Below, one piece after another: positions 17,965-31,023 of a DNA stretch of 61,890 nucleotides. How positions within the stretch are numbered: position 1 is the first letter of the stretch; each line of letters starts with the position of its first letter. Below the pieces are notes generated by a model that did not search any database, had not been told where the DNA came from, and worked only from the letters and a program-made list of their open reading frames with translations. Source of the stretch: Mesostigma viride (lineage: Eukaryota; Streptophyta; Mesostigmatophyceae; Mesostigmatales; Mesostigmataceae); assembly GCA_009746045.1 (NCBI GenBank), contig RPFO01000608.1, positions 1 to 61,890 of the forward strand. Reading direction: 5' to 3'. A program made the position numbers and the translations under genes.

Positions 17965-18256
17965 TGCAGTGCCCATGCAGGGAGTCACTCTCTGCTGAGA
18001 AGCGGCCATGCCCTAGCTCTTGTATAATAGCCATGATGATCTTCCCCCACATGACATGCTCCCCCTTAGCTGGGCATAGCGTGATAGATCATGAGGGTGC
18101 AGGTGCCCTGGTGCACCTAGAGCAAGGGTAGCTTACATTCCCACCCTTCATGAAGTAGCCTAGAATCCCATATACCCCTTCTCAGGGATATGTGCTACAG
18201 ATACTCCCAACGGAGTTATGTTCCTTATTAATTAATTAATTAATGTTTACCCATTT
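17965..18256. repeat. Dispersed repeat, copy 2
   Basis: This is a direct-orientation copy of 15920-16228 with scattered differences and small indels, again ending CTCCCAACGGAGT, TTAATTAATTAA and GTTTACCCA. It closes the segment holding the ORF1-like remnant. From 18257 to 18774 I see no gene, only a TTG-type microsatellite around 18663-18700. Confidence 0.6.
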
Positions 18257-18774
18257 TTCTAGGAATGTCCTTGGGGCCAGGCCAAGTCAGGATATATGCC
18301 GCCCCGGCTGGCCAAGCCGCTGGAGGCCGGCCAGACTGAGGTCGGTGTCTACCTGACTGGTGCGAGCAAGATGTCCTACAAATGCTATCCTACGCTGTCT
18401 AATCTTGTCCGAAATGCGAGGCATGTATACCCTGGTACAAAGATTCTAAAGACCTATGTGTGGAAAGCCCTACATTCAGGGCCTGACGTAGCATCCTGGT
18501 TACCGTGCCGTCTAGCTTGGCGGCCAGTGTATCCGTGAGCGTCCATGCCTCGGCGCCATAGGTGAGCACCGTGAGGACCAGGACCTTAATTGAAGAGCAT
18601 TCGCTTGCGGTGCTCGCCAATGGGTCTGGCTGGCCCACGCGACGCGACGCGTGACCCCTCCGTCCCGTTGTTGTTGCTGTTGTTGTTGCTGTTGTTGCGC
18701 ACGCCGCACATGGCGGCAGAGATTTGATCCAAACAACAGTTTGTTGTTGTTGATTTGGAAACGGCCAAACAACA

Positions 18775-19251
18775 GCAGGGATTTTTTTTGACTTTTTTTT
18801 ACGGCCAGCGCCACGCCGGCAAAATAATTATGACGCCGGCATCCAGCAGATGCCGGGCAGGCGGGCAGCAGCCGGCGTCCCGGCCAGCCGTTTGCCGCAC
18901 AGCTAGGTACCGGTACCGGTCGGCCGCCGCCCGCCGGGGCCTGCCCGGCCGCCGGCACTAGCCGCTGACGCCAGCAGATGGTAGTCTCATCCAACATCAA
19001 ACATGCCTCATGATAAATTAATTAACATGCCTGATGCCACTCACCTTCAATTCTATAATTTGGCATCCTATATATCTAGTATAATTAATTAATTAGTATC
19101 ATGCCATATGATGACTGCACCACTATTGTCTCACTTACGCATGATTTGATGATTTGATGCCATACAAAAAAAGGAAATGGGGCCGGGTTGTCACATTGGT
19201 GGAAACTGAATCACACGGCTAAAGTTTAAATTATCCATTAGACGAAAAGGT
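18775..19251. repeat. About 477-bp direct repeat, copy 1
   Basis: This begins CAGGGATTTTTTTTGAC, contains a GC-rich GCCGGC-laden part with GGTACCGGTACCGGT, then AT-rich sequence, and ends near GACGAAAAGG. The second copy is 19911-20387 in the same orientation. The two could be LTR-like ends of a short non-autonomous element with 19252-19910 between them, but no primer-binding site was identified. Confidence 0.55.
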
Positions 19252-19555
19252 CCTCCGGTGGCTTGCGCCACCTTTAGCCCAGTCAACCCGTCGCCCCTCG
19301 GGTTGGGGACAACGCCTCCACCATCCGACAGCCCCAATCCCTCGCGTCGCGTCTATGCGGTTTTTCGGTTCCTCGCGTCGCGTCTGTGCGGTTTTTCGGT
19401 TCCCTCGCGTCGCGTCTATGCGGTTTTTCGGTTCCATCTATGCGGTTTTCGGGTGTACCTGTCAGTCGGGTCGTTTGATTCACACATCTGACGGTCGTAA
19501 ATCGGTGGGAGAGTAAATGGGTGGGAGAGAGGAGCATTCTGGGGTGGCAAACAAG
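19252..19555. repeat. Dispersed family with short internal repeats
   Basis: This shares its start (GGTGGCTTGCGCCACC, a 6-bp-stem hairpin) and middle (GTTGGGGACAACGCCTCCAC) with 24078-24365. It contains three tandem copies of a unit with CTCGCGTCGCGTCTATGCGG. Open frames here on both strands are products of the repeat. Confidence 0.55.
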
Positions 19556-19910
19556 GTGAGGCTAGAAGTGGTCTAGAGGCTAGAAGTGGTTGTCTAGCTT
19601 CCTGAGCAACGTTAGTATGCTGATTTGGCAACGTTAGTATGCTTCCTGAGCTGGCTCTGAATATTGGTATGGTGGCAGGTGGAAAGCCGTAAGGAGTAAG
19701 GACCAGGTCCTTGATATCCTATCTCTTCCGGTCTTCCCTATCATTTCTCGAAATGGTCGCCGGTCCGCCCGGTCGGTAACTGCCGTAAGTAGGTTATTGT
19801 CCTATCGAGATGAATACATGGGATATCAAATCAGAGCGATCGATCGAGCGACCCCGTTGCTGCCTTCGGACTTCGGAGCTCCCCGTGGCTCCTCGAGTGA
19901 GCCTTCCCGG

Positions 19911-20387
19911 CAGGGATTATTTTTGACTTTTTTTTACGGCCGGCGCCACGCCGGCAAAATAATTATGACGCCGGCATCCGGCAGATGCCGGGCAGCAGCC
20001 GGCGTCCCGGCCAGCCGTTTGCCGCACAGCTAGGTACCGGTACCGGTCGGCCGCCGGGGCCTGCCCGGCCGCCGGCACTAGCCGCTGACGCCAGCAGATG
20101 GTAGTCTCATCCAACATCAAACATTCCTCATGATAAATTAATTAACATGCCTGATGCCACTCACCTTCAATTCTATAATTTGGCATCCTATATCTAGTAT
20201 CAAGGAGACAACCAGTATAATTAATTAATTAGTATCATGCCATATGATGCATGACTGCACCACTATTGTCTCACTTACACGTGATTTGATGATTTGATGC
20301 CATACAAAAAAAGGAAATGGGGCCGAGTTGTCACATTGGTGGAAACTGAATCACACGGCTTTTAAAGTATCCATGAGACAAAAAGGT
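19911..20387. repeat. About 477-bp direct repeat, copy 2
   Basis: This is the second copy of 18775-19251, with small indels including an extra CAAGGAGACAACC near 20200. Confidence 0.55.
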
Positions 20388-22140
20388 AATGTCATAATTC
20401 ATGTTTTAGCCTTAACCCGTTTTTTTTTTTAATATAAGAACGCGATATATAATACTAGAGCTTTTTTTAGAACGCGTATAACTTTTAGGGGATTTTTTTT
20501 CGTAGTCATGTATATAAATACTTTTCTGAAAGTCCATAAATCAAAGGATTTTTTTAGCTACTCATGTCCATGTTCCCAAGAAAAGTCCTTATTTTAGGAC
20601 CAGTTTGAATTAAAAAATATATGTGCAAAGATCAAATTTTGACCCTGGCATTTTTACCACTGACAGATAACACACTTTTTGAATTTTGGACAAAAACCTG
20701 GGTTCAAATAATTACATTTAGTGCCTGAATGGACCCTGGCCCATGGCAGGCCTCAAACCGCGAATTTGGTCAAAATGAGAATTTAGGACCAATAGGACCA
20801 ATTAGTGTCAACGCATGACCATGCTATCCACACGGTCCCTTGAGCATCTTACAAGCGCTAGGGGACCCTACGAGGCCTTGGGATGGCGGGGCAGCGTATA
20901 ACAAGGCCATACCCTGCTGTGGCTGCCTCTATATATACGCGTGCTTAACGGTGTCACAGATGGTGCAGGTAATGCAATATACGGTTGCATGGTTGCTGAG
21001 GTTGCCCGGCTTGAACATGGCCCACCCCTTGCGGTAAACTTTCTCTAAGCATATGCCAAACCTTCTTTGACATCACGGACATGCTGGCCACCACCCAGCG
21101 ATGAAAAAACATTGCATTTGCATTGCAACTAACACATGAATGCAGCCAAATCAAGTTACAGAGCAACGTTGTGCTAACATGCAACGCTTTGTGAGCGAAT
21201 TCAGGGTGCATGTAACACGTAAACCATATTGTATATACTGTCTGAGAACACCCTGAACGACTGCAGGCCATAGGACCATGGTTTATAACTAACACATGAG
21301 TAAAACTGCTCTTACGCATGTGTGTTTTAGCTGCAGCGGACGACGAAGATAGAGACGTAAAAAATTGTATGACGTAAACCAACTATGTGTGACAGTTATG
21401 TGCACAGAGAGCGTCCCCTCTTTTTAGGCATAGCTTACTGACTCAAAACACCACGACAGCGTTGCCAGTTACACTCATGATCTAGGGCACCCCGGCACGT
21501 ACCTGCTACTTACGTCGCCTCATTCAGATGGTTGCAAAAAAGTCGCTGAAATCCGCAGCGAGGTCAGCTTTCCGAGAGCTGAGCGCACCAAAGCTGGCCA
21601 ACCGGTTCAAAAATGATATAAACCACGCTTGTGCTGCGTTCTAGGTCCAAGAAATACCGAAAGTGAAGACCTACAAGGTGCGCTCGCTGCCCAGCCTGAA
21701 CGTCCCTAAAACATGGTCGACAATGGAAATCGGGCAAGAATATCACGGCCCAGGCGCTCCCATGTCAAATACTCCGTTTATAAACTCCAGACTATAATCA
21801 AAATCGTCCACAAAAATTTCCTGGCTCGATTCGCACCACCATTGCTAATACACTAACATGTTTGTGCCAAAATCGACCCTCCGCGAGCAGGCGATCTGCG
21901 ACCCATTTGTGTTGTGCCGCTGTGCTACAGCGCTACACATAAAAACTTGCGCAGAAAATTTCACAGCCTTTAAGCATAACTAACTACCTTTCGTTTTTGC
22001 TACTGGGCGCCCGAAATGATAAACGCACGTGAAAACGCCGGCCACGATTGTCACGTCGCCATATCCACCTCAGATCATTCCCGCACCCACTTTTTCGCTC
22101 CAAAATCGGTTATATTTTTGGTCGAGGTACCTACTTTCCC
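20388..22140. other. AT-rich stretch without recognised gene
   Basis: This holds homopolymer T runs (20418, 20464, 20496) and unique-looking sequence. Short frames exist on both strands, none with a recognisable product. Just after it, 22140-22240 repeats GGGTACGG/GGTACC-type words. Confidence 0.4.
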
Positions 22141-22281
22141 GCCATTATACCCGGTACCCGGGTACGGAATCCGGGTACCATGTGCCGGTACCACGGGTCG
22201 GGTACATCATGCCGGGTACGGTCCACATGGGGTACGGTCCATATAGTGACCCCCCCCCCGGTACCTCGGTTATAGTAAATT

Positions 22282-22318
22282 GGTCCTTAATTTAGGACTT
22301 TGTCCTAAATTAAGGACC
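22282..22318. repeat. Perfect 17-bp-stem hairpin
   Basis: GGTCCTTAATTTAGGAC (22282-22298) is followed by a 3-base loop and its exact complement (22302-22318). It follows a C-run and GGTACC-rich sequence. It may be the remnant of a fold-back element; there is no gene end beside it that would make it a terminator. Confidence 0.6.
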
Positions 22319-23045
22319 GTGGGAGGCTTAACACTCAGACATGCCAAACTCTTTTTCAATAGAGAGATACACTGCTCTGAATACAGGGGGGTCTGATCAT
22401 GACCGCGATTTGTTGACCCTAGGTGGCAAGTCATGTGTTTATTCAGAAATAGTTCATGTAAAAAATCTGGCTTTTTGCATGAGCTATGGGCAACACATGC
22501 AGACTTCGTGGAACAAAACTCAGGCCCAATTGGCCGCTTGGAGCTATTTTTCATAAGCATCACAAGTACAACGCAGTGGGAATAATGAGAACTCTTCACA
22601 ACATTACGCAATGGTACCAGCCCCGTGCATGGGGCCATGATGAGCTAAGGAGGGTCAAAACCTTGAAAAAAGGTGGTGTATTATACAACATCAAACATGC
22701 ATCAGATATCATAACTGGATGACGCTATATATATGATTAAATCAGGCTGCCATAGTCAAAGCATCATCCAGTCTCACAACATGTTGTGCACGTGCCTCAT
22801 GGGAAGCGAGGTGCCGAGTTTCCATTCCGTAACGGTGCAATACTGAAAGAAACAGGAACATGCAATGCAGGCCTTGGATAGGCTGAGTGATCCATGAGCT
22901 AGCATGCAGACAAAGATAACGCTGGAATGCATGCTAGCAGATGGTGGCAAGATGCAACCCATGATCATACACCATGATTATGGGCACCTAGCTGATGTTA
23001 TTGCACAATCAACGCAGTATAAACCATGAATACTCAATCCTCATA

Positions 23046-23344
23046 CCGTAGTGGCTCTTATATGTGTACGCTTAATTATCGTACGAGGGCTTTTAGCGAT
23101 TTTTGTTACGCGTACGGGGTTTTTGGGATTTTTTCTTAGTGTACGTAGGTATATCGTAAGGGTATAGCGTAGGTATATTTGGGAGGCAGTACCCAAGGGA
23201 CAACATATGGAAGCCCCTCATTCGTATATCGTAGCATCTGAGGGTGATATCTTGGTATGTACGAGGCCGGAAGGAGGTTTTTTTTCGGCCTGTACGGGGT
23301 CGATTCGTACATAATTAGGCGTACTGATATAAGAGCCACTACGG
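23046..23344. mobile_element. 299-bp MITE with TA target duplication
   Basis: The ends are long imperfect inverted repeats starting CCGTAGTGGCTCTTATAT, with 18 exact bases and similarity continuing through GTACGC and AATTAT. TA flanks both sides (23044-23045 and 23345-23346). Size, inverted ends and TA duplication fit a Tc1/mariner-type non-autonomous element. The interior has CGTAC/GTACG-rich sequence and no ORF. Confidence 0.7.
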
Positions 23345-24077
23345 TAATATACCCACGGCTTGGCGACGTAGAAAGAACCTAAATACTGCACAACCGCACC
23401 GTGCTGTGGCTGACATGCAAGCAGTATCGATTAGGATGGCGGTTTTAGAGAGGCTGGGCAGAGATCGGCAGAATTCAGTGGAAAACTGGCAGAAACTAGG
23501 TAGAAACACGATAAACTTACGCCTGCAAGGCGCAAGCACTACTGAGCCGGTGGCGCAAGCCATTTCCAGGAAAATACAGCATACAATAGATATAGCCACG
23601 GTGACGCATTACCGCAATTTTCAGGCACCAGCATGCCTGCGCTAAGCAATAAGAGACTGCACGAATCTCGGTTTAGCTGAGCGTCCGGGCGTTCGGAATG
23701 ATTAAACATAAGTTATGGAGTCGATGTACCATGGGAAAACCAAGCACTGTTCCCTTTCTCTCCATCCATGGGAACCCCTTCATCTCGGCCTTGATGATAA
23801 TATCATACTTTATGGTCCCAAACTCTAGATTTCGAAACAGATGTGCCGGTGTCGCTATCGCCATTGCCGCCATCGTCATCAGAGTGGCTTGATGCGCTAG
23901 ACATTTTAGCATGCCGGTTTCGTTACTTTTCTGCGCGGACCTCGTAGCCGCAGCCTTGAAAATGCAAATGTTGCGTGAGTTCGTCTCTTTTACAGTATGA
24001 TGTGCGAGGTGCCGAGGTCGTGACCCTTGTCGGACAGGAGGGGATGTTGTTGGGGCGCTTGGCCGCCCCCACCCACC

Positions 24078-24365
24078 GCCGGTGGCTTGCGCCACCTTTA
24101 CCCTTGTCAACCCGTCGCCCCTCGGGTTGGGGACAACGCCTCCACCATCCGACGGCCCCAATCCCTCGCGTCGCGTCTATGTGGTTTGTCGGATACATCT
24201 GTGCGGTTTTTCGGCTACATCTGTGCGGATTTCGGCTACATCTGTGCGGATTTCGGCTACATCTGTGCGGTTCTCGGGTGTACCTGTCCGTCCGTCCGTC
24301 AGATTCACCCATCTGACGGTCGTAAAACGTTGGGAGAGTAAATGGGTGGGAGAGATGAGCATTCT
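24078..24365. repeat. Dispersed family copy with 21-bp tandem repeats
   Basis: This is a second member of the family at 19252-19555. Here the inner part has four tandem copies of a 21-bp unit with TACATCTGTGCGG (about 24193-24275). The ends match, including GGGAGAGTAAATGGGTGGGA. Confidence 0.55.
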
Positions 24366-24580
24366 TGTTGACTTGTTCCCACGCCGGACATGACCGACAG
24401 GAATGATGTAGCCTGGCACGCCGCCGCGCCAGCTGGAGGGCACTATAGACTACCTCTAGTACCTTGTACCCATAGCCCATGCCATAAGCTTTGCCGGGCC
24501 GGCCATTCTACGGCGAGCCGGCCAGCCGGCGCCGTGCTGGCCAGTTTGGAAAACAGCCGGCGCCGGTTCCTTGCCGGCGG

Positions 24581-24582
<2 letters not shown>

Positions 24583-24621
<39 letters not shown>
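24583..24621. repeat. 39-base T run
   Basis: This is an uninterrupted T39 after a GCCGGC-rich hairpin-prone stretch. Read on the minus strand it is an A39 tail preceded by GC-rich sequence, which may mark the 3' end of a retrotransposed copy. A TATAAATT follows at 24676 and could serve the eL30 gene. Confidence 0.6.
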
Positions 24622-24625
<4 letters not shown>

Positions 24626-25068
24626 AATCCCTGAACAACAGTATGCCGATACAACATAGCCGCCGTACTGTGCGGTATAAATTGGCGCGCATTCAGTGGC
24701 TGAGTACAAGGGAGTAGAAGGCTAGAAGCTCACGGGTGCTCCGGGGGTGGTCATTTGCACTATTTCCAGCGGTGGCGGCCACCCCCCACAACATTAGGCC
24801 TCTGCAGCTCCGGGCCTTCGGCAGCAGCCGCTCAGAAACAAAGCTGCGAATCCTCCTTGGTAGCCGGCCTCTCGGACAGTCCACATCGCAATAAGGTAAT
24901 GGCCACAGCTATGGCGGCATGATTGGGTGATGCTAGTGTAGATGAAAATTTTACGGGAAAACTGAGGCTTTATAGGTATTTTCCTGGACGGGAAGGCGTT
25001 AGTATATGTATCTGAAGAAATGTTGTTACTCGTCAATGCGTGCAGGTGGTGAGGACGCTCTTGTCACG

Positions 25069-28000
25069 ATGGCTCCAGTGAAGAAGACGGTGGGTTACGA
25101 GAGCTTGATGGCATCCTGGTTTTGCCTTCGCCATCCTTTTCTCGTAATTTGTAAGCTAATGCAACGGACAGCGGATGGCCAGGAAATGAACTTGCGCTGA
25201 CTGCTCGGCCGCGTACTTGTTTCGGTTCTTTCTCCTGCAGAAGAAGACATCGGAGGGTATCAACACCCGTCTTGCTCTTGTGATGAAGAGTGGCAAGTAC
25301 ACTCTTGGTTACAAGACGGTGTTGAAATCGCTGCGTGGTGGCAAGGGTACGTGTATGTTAAGAGAAAACCTCGCATTCCGTCTTCTGTTGTAAGAGGCGC
25401 CTCGTTTGCTTCCTTTGCACCATTGCCGCAGACATGTAGTGACGTCCGTTGTCTTCTTTGGCGTTATCTGTACGAATTTCCCGCTCACGCGCCGAGTAAC
25501 CAGCCAAGCTCATCCTTATTTCGAACAACTGCCCACCACTCCGGAAGTCGGAAATCGAGTACTACGCCATGTTGTCGAAGACTGGCGTCCACCATTACAG
25601 CGGCAGTAAGTATTATGATATGAATATTATAAGAAAATGTCACCATTTCAGAATATTCATGCGCGGCGGTGCATGCCTGTTATTTGCATCCTGTTGGCAG
25701 CTAGGTTGAAGTGGACAGAGTTCCCGGTAGACTTGTTGCAGTTGATGCAGATATCATGGCAATCAGTACTGCATGTTTGGTTTGTTTGGATTTTTGAAAA
25801 GTTATAACTCAACATGGTTTTGCGGCATTGAATGGGAGATAATTGGTGGCATTGCTGCCTGTCATTGGCAAGTCACAAAGGAGATATGCGTATTGTATAC
25901 GGTTGGGATGCCATGCAGGCAAATGAGCGGTCAGGAATATTTTTTTCCAGGAAACATCCTGCAGGAATGAAATGCAGTGGTTATATTTATGGGACACTAG
26001 ACACGATTTCTGGCCTGCGCTGGTTGTCTCATTGATATTTATGGGACATTTGGCTTATGAGCAGGTGTAGCCTGACAGCGTTTCCCTCGTAGGTCCAGGC
26101 AACAATTTTGTTGAGCATGCCAAGGTGTCTGTGGGGTATGGAACTGCCATGCTGCCTACATGGCACCACGGGCAGGGCAGGGCAGGGCCGAGCAAAGGAA
26201 GTGTGGCATGTGTCACGCTGTGTGGCATTTCTGGTCTTTATTAACGATGCCATGCGGCACGTGGCATGGGTGTGTCCGTTGTAATCCTAAATCAGCCTTG
26301 GTTGCCGACTGTGAGTCTGTTATGATGGGTGTCTATGCGCAGGCCCACTGGCTACTGTCTTGGATGTTTCTTTTCTCCTTTTTGTAAAGTTAGTTTGTAA
26401 ACGGTTTTTTTGCGTTGCCCATGGGCGGCTCGTATAAGGCTTAGGGAGAGCGACATCCCTCTTCTACTTGGTTGTTTTCCTGGAAAGTGATGCTTTTGTT
26501 TATCCCCATGCTCTTCTCTCTCGATTTCTCTACTCCCACTTGCTTCCCTCTTAACCTTCATGCTAGCTCCCCATCCCCACTTTTGTCGCCTTCCATCCCT
26601 TACCTCCCCAAGGGAGTGATTTCTTCACTTCAAAAGGGATCGTGGGATAGTGACGCCCTTGTGTATGTAGACGGCAGGGTGCTCGTTATCCCCCTTTGAG
26701 CCGTTACCCGGCCTGTGTGTGCGCAAGCATATGATCCGGAGAATGTGCATGCACCCTGTTTGTCTTGCTGGTAGGCGCCTGCATCACCTCCAGACGACTG
26801 TCCTGGCGAGTAACTTGGGTGGTTCGGCCATTCGCCTTCCAGGAGGCATTTTGTGTGGTGGTAGGCTTCATGGTGCAGCCTTTCCTATTTTGCTGGGTGG
26901 GGATTAGGGCCTCTGGAAAGGATGATGGTGTTGGTCTGGTTGCTTTGTCCTTAAAACGTGCAATGCATAACCTGTGCGTGGACCACAGATCATGCAGGTG
27001 CGAATACTTGTGCTGCTTATGTGCGCACGTTGCTTCCTATGCCCCTACTGCCCCTATTCCACCCATACATGCACGCAGCGTGCCCGTGGTCTTATTTTTT
27101 TCGCCCCCCCGTTGCTGTTTCATTATCTGCGTGCCAGACAACGTGGAGCTCGGCACCGCCTGTGGCAAGTTCTACCGCGTGAGTGCCATGAGCATCACGG
27201 ACCCAGGTAAATAACAGCAACAATAAATAACACTGTTCTTAACCGTAGTACTAACAGCCCCATATAGTACCGTAGGTAACATGGCAATTACAGTGACTGT
27301 TGTCCCTGCTGGAGTGCCCCCTGTGGAGGGGCAGTTAGCCCTTGAGTTCAAGATAGGGTCGGTGATGCTTGCAGTAGCCCTTACAAACCCAACCTGCTGG
27401 AATGTTACCTGCAGACATGCCCCCTATGTCTGCGTTACTTGTGCCACGTACCGTTGCCTGACGTGGTACTGTCCCCTGGTGTCCCTAGTCCATAACCTGG
27501 CAATTTCCTTTACCTGGCCTAGCACGCGTGCTGCGCTCCTTTTGTACGCGCAGAGCACTACAGTAGGGACAGCGGTCCTGATGCTGCCTCAGCGTCGCGC
27601 CTCTTGTTCTTATCCTTCCTTCATAGGATGCCTGGGATTCGTTGTAGTGACTGCTCTCATCTGTGGTACCCGCTCTGCAAGGTTGCGACCTGTTCAGCTC
27701 ATGCTTCCCCTGGGTCAGACTGTCTGCTGCATGCTGTTTTCATCAAATTTGCAATGGCTGGTGGATGCGCTGCCGTGTTGCCTTCCAATTGTGGGAAAAC
27801 GTCAATGTCTTTTTGTTTCCTGGTATATGTGCTGATTTGGCGGTCGTTTTGCTTTGTTAGGAAATAGAGGGGGGTGACACCAAGCATTTCCATTCTAGTT
27901 TGCAGGCTCCAAATTTGGGAAGCGGTGGCTGTTGTCCCCGGAACACACCCCGATCTTTATCCTTTGTGTTCGCACCTCATCCCGTTTCCGCTGTGGGGGA

Positions 28001-28233
28001 ATTGTCAGTGTGGATTACTGCAGCTTGTTCTGATAAGAACTTTCCGGAGAACAGTGGAGCTGGATTGTTGAGCTGTATGCGTGGTATAGCCCCGTGTGGG
28101 TCGTGGTGGTGTCATTAAGTGAGACAACTGTGATGGATGGTATGTGACTCCCATTCCTGCGCCCATGTTTGTTCAATTGCTCGCGCTTGCTAATGCAGGT
28201 GACAGTGATATCATCAAGTCCATGCCCCAATAA
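25069..28233 (+). CDS. RPL30: 60S ribosomal protein eL30, five exons
   Basis: The exons are 25069-25089, 25241-25346, 25504-25605, 27138-27206 and 28199-28233, together 333 nt encoding 110 residues. Each intron begins GT and ends AG (for example GTACGT, GTAAGT and GTAAAT donors; CTGCAG acceptor), and all phases match. The protein starts MAPVKKT and keeps the eL30 signatures [57 protein letters not shown] and a final D-S-D-I-I-K-S-M-P. Human eL30 has 115 residues, so the length fits. eL30 is a component of the large ribosomal subunit. Intron lengths are 151, 157, 1,532 and 992 bp. It is the only clear host gene in the window. The first exon holds just seven codons, with a start context of CACGATGG. 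Confidence 0.95.
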
Positions 28234-28887
28234 ATGAGGATGGCTGGGAAGCTACATGCCTAGTCAATGTAGCCAGTAATTATTTTTAGGCAGATATGTT
28301 GGGGATGCATTGGAGGCAAGGGCGTGACGCAGCCTTCCCCGGCATGCCCCTGCTTTGGGGCCTGCATTTGCTTTTGAAGGATGCCCTTGAAGGTTACAGT
28401 GCTTTCAAAGAGAGCTGCACTAGTGTGGGGATGGGCAAGCGCCCTCTGTACAGGCATGCCATCGGCCCTGGAAGCGTACAATGCCCCTGTTGACATAATT
28501 AATTTGAACCCAGTTTTTGTTAAGATCACGCCATATGCCATACTTGCATAGTGAATTGGATGTAGCACCATCTATGTAAAGCTCAAGTATGCATCTCTAA
28601 CCACAGTGGGCACTACGTGATTGCTGCCACGTTTCTGCATTAGAAACCTTCACCCCTAGACCTTCTTTGTGTTACTGTATGAAGTGAGACAACTATGCCT
28701 GGACGCATGGCGATCCAATGTATAATGAGATTAGCGTGGTACTTCGCGCGATGGCCCCGCACATTTATTCAATTTACACGTGTGGGCTGAGCATGCACAC
28801 GGTAGACAGATTAGACCGGTAGGACTGAATCAGAATAGACCGGTAGGACTGTTTGCACCCATCCATCCATCCATCGGGGTTAATATA

Positions 28888-28992
28888 GCCACGAGGTAGC
28901 CATGGCTGACGGCGGAGCTCATAACTTTCACGTTTGAGCACCGAATTTAGCCGTGAATATCACAATCGACGCGTCTTTCTACGACGCACATG
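28888..28992 (+). other. Conserved leader sequence, copy 2
   Basis: This is nearly identical to 16222-16310 (GAGGTAGCCATGGCTGACGG through GAATATCACAATCG), after which the similarity fades. No ORF1-like sequence follows, so this copy is isolated or truncated. Between the eL30 stop (28233) and this block only 3'-flanking sequence is seen. Confidence 0.5.
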
Positions 28993-30090
28993 GGAAGGCC
29001 CACACTAAATCACTAATCGAAAATTACTTGGGAAATGTTGTCTCGGGCTGATGGACATGTGTGCCCCTCAATTGCGGAGTTAAATTGGATGTATAATTGA
29101 ATGAAATACATTATTACATTCCATGCATCGATGCTCGAGTCATCGCGATATCTGAATATCTTACATAATTACAGACCCATCAATTGGAAGATCAGAAAGC
29201 TCCAGTGCATCTGCTCTACGACCGGACGTCTCAATCGTACGTAGTGCTTTCGAGTTATAATTACCCTCAATGTATGTCTGGAAAATCCACGTGCAGGCAG
29301 TGTCAAATGCATGGTATATGAACTAGTTATGTACATGTCAAGATGATGACAGTCAAGCGAGGCCATACATGTTGACGGACAAGTGAGCCTGTAGACCTAC
29401 GTCGATCCCCAGTTCCTCGATGTCGTGCGCAGCCCCGATATCATCAGATTTCCAATCCCCAACGGCCGTCGGCTCCGCAAAATCCACGTTCGCGATTAAA
29501 CAGTGCAACCGCGAGGGCCGTTCTAACTTGTAATCCACCTATATAATGGGCTCCGTCTCGTCACCGTGCGTTCGCATCAACAGGACAGCCACGGGTGTCG
29601 CGACGTCTCGGACGCTGTGCACTACACGCATCATCTCGGTCATCGCAGCCGTCGAGCACGTCACAAGCATCAATTATTCTCTGGACGAATTCTCGTGACC
29701 GTGTTGATATTAATGTCTGCCAACTTCACGACTGTGAACAGCAGCCTCACGCACGTCCGGTCCATCCGACTCCGTCAGGCGGTGTTGCGAATGGCGTCCT
29801 GCGTGCAAAAACCAGTACATGAAGGACAATAATGTTAGCCCGTTAGACAGATTTGTCTGTGGTTCCGCTTACAGCAGTACTAATCACCCGTTACGCGGAT
29901 TTCGGGCAAGTGGGTATCCTCCTACATTACATGTATCCAATTATGGACGGGAGATTTAAAATGGGAAACAAGTATCAGCGAACCCAGAATCAAGGTATCC
30001 ACGCAACGGTTTTGAAGAAACGGCTATGTACATATAGACACAATGAACTGAACAAAACTTTAGTAGCTCACTCGTCGTTCACTTGTTAGT
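28993..30090. other. No recognised gene
   Basis: I see unique sequence with short frames on both strands and no convincing product. One CCAACGGCCG word at 29459 resembles the palindrome that recurs from 30.5 kb onward. Confidence 0.35.
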
Positions 30091-30092
30091 CG

Positions 30093-30210
30093 TAACGGAG
30101 GCAGTCATTCAGTCAGTTTGCAAGTTCAGTTGGCAAGTACGGAAACACACGCAAGTGCGTAACGGAGGCAGTCAGTCAGTCAGTTTGCAAGTGCAGTTGG
30201 CAAGTACGGA
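30093..30210. repeat. About 65-bp tandem duplication
   Basis: Two copies contain CGTAACGGAGGCAGTCA and CAGTTGGCAAGTACGGA, the second with an additional CAGT repeat. From 30211 to 30600 no gene is seen. Confidence 0.6.
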
Positions 30211-30619
30211 CCACCAACCGCGTGTGTACGTCCATGATATCGCAATAATATAATCAAGAATAACAGGGAACGGTTAATGTATCCTTTACGCAGCTTTTTC
30301 GTTCAGGGCATGTTGAAATAACGAAAGTGGGGTCAGGTGTTCGAACCTTCCAAGTGCCGAATTTTTTACGAACCAGCGCATTCACGAACCTTGCACTGGG
30401 GACGCGGTGGACGTGTACCATTACCCCGGCCTAATTCTAGCATTGTACACAAGGGGCGGTGGCTAGCAGTAAAGAAGGGCATCCTAGTCATAACGCTGGG
30501 CAAGTTTAAAAGCACCAACGGCCGTTGAGTAGGAAAAAAAAAGAGCAGGAGAAGAGCACGTCGACGTTTCAACAGCAAGACAAAAATATTGAACCCCGAG
30601 TACCAATGAAAATGCTTTC

Positions 30620-30680
30620 ATGCATGTCCACCCCGACGAGGCACAAATTCATGCATGCCCACCCCGACGAGGCACAAATT
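30620..30680. repeat. About 30-bp direct duplication
   Basis: CCACCCCGACGAGGCACAAA occurs twice in tandem with CATGCATG before each copy; the copies differ at one base. Confidence 0.6.
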
Positions 30681-31023
30681 AATGAACGACAGATTTCTCA
30701 CCCCCCCCCGGCACATGGAACAAGTGCCATCGCACGCACACACTTTGTAGACAGGAGAGTTTCGAGAGTCCAACGGCCGTTGGCTCGGAGAAATTGACAG
30801 TACACCCGTAAAGACATTAAAATTATCACTTTGTTGTCTTATGTGTGCCGTGTCATTTCCCAAGGTCAAAAGCCGTCAACTTCTGCACCTCTTGTCCCTC
30901 CCACCCGTACGCACTAAGCATGCCCACCTTACACTACCACATGTGGCTCTTGAGAAAACTCCCCCCGACGATGCACATGTGCCATTCACGCACACACCTT
31001 CAGACAAGGCTATCAGTTTTTCG

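Noticed and set aside
24390-24623. ORF ending in a poly-Phe run
   Set aside because: It is a translation of the T39 homopolymer.
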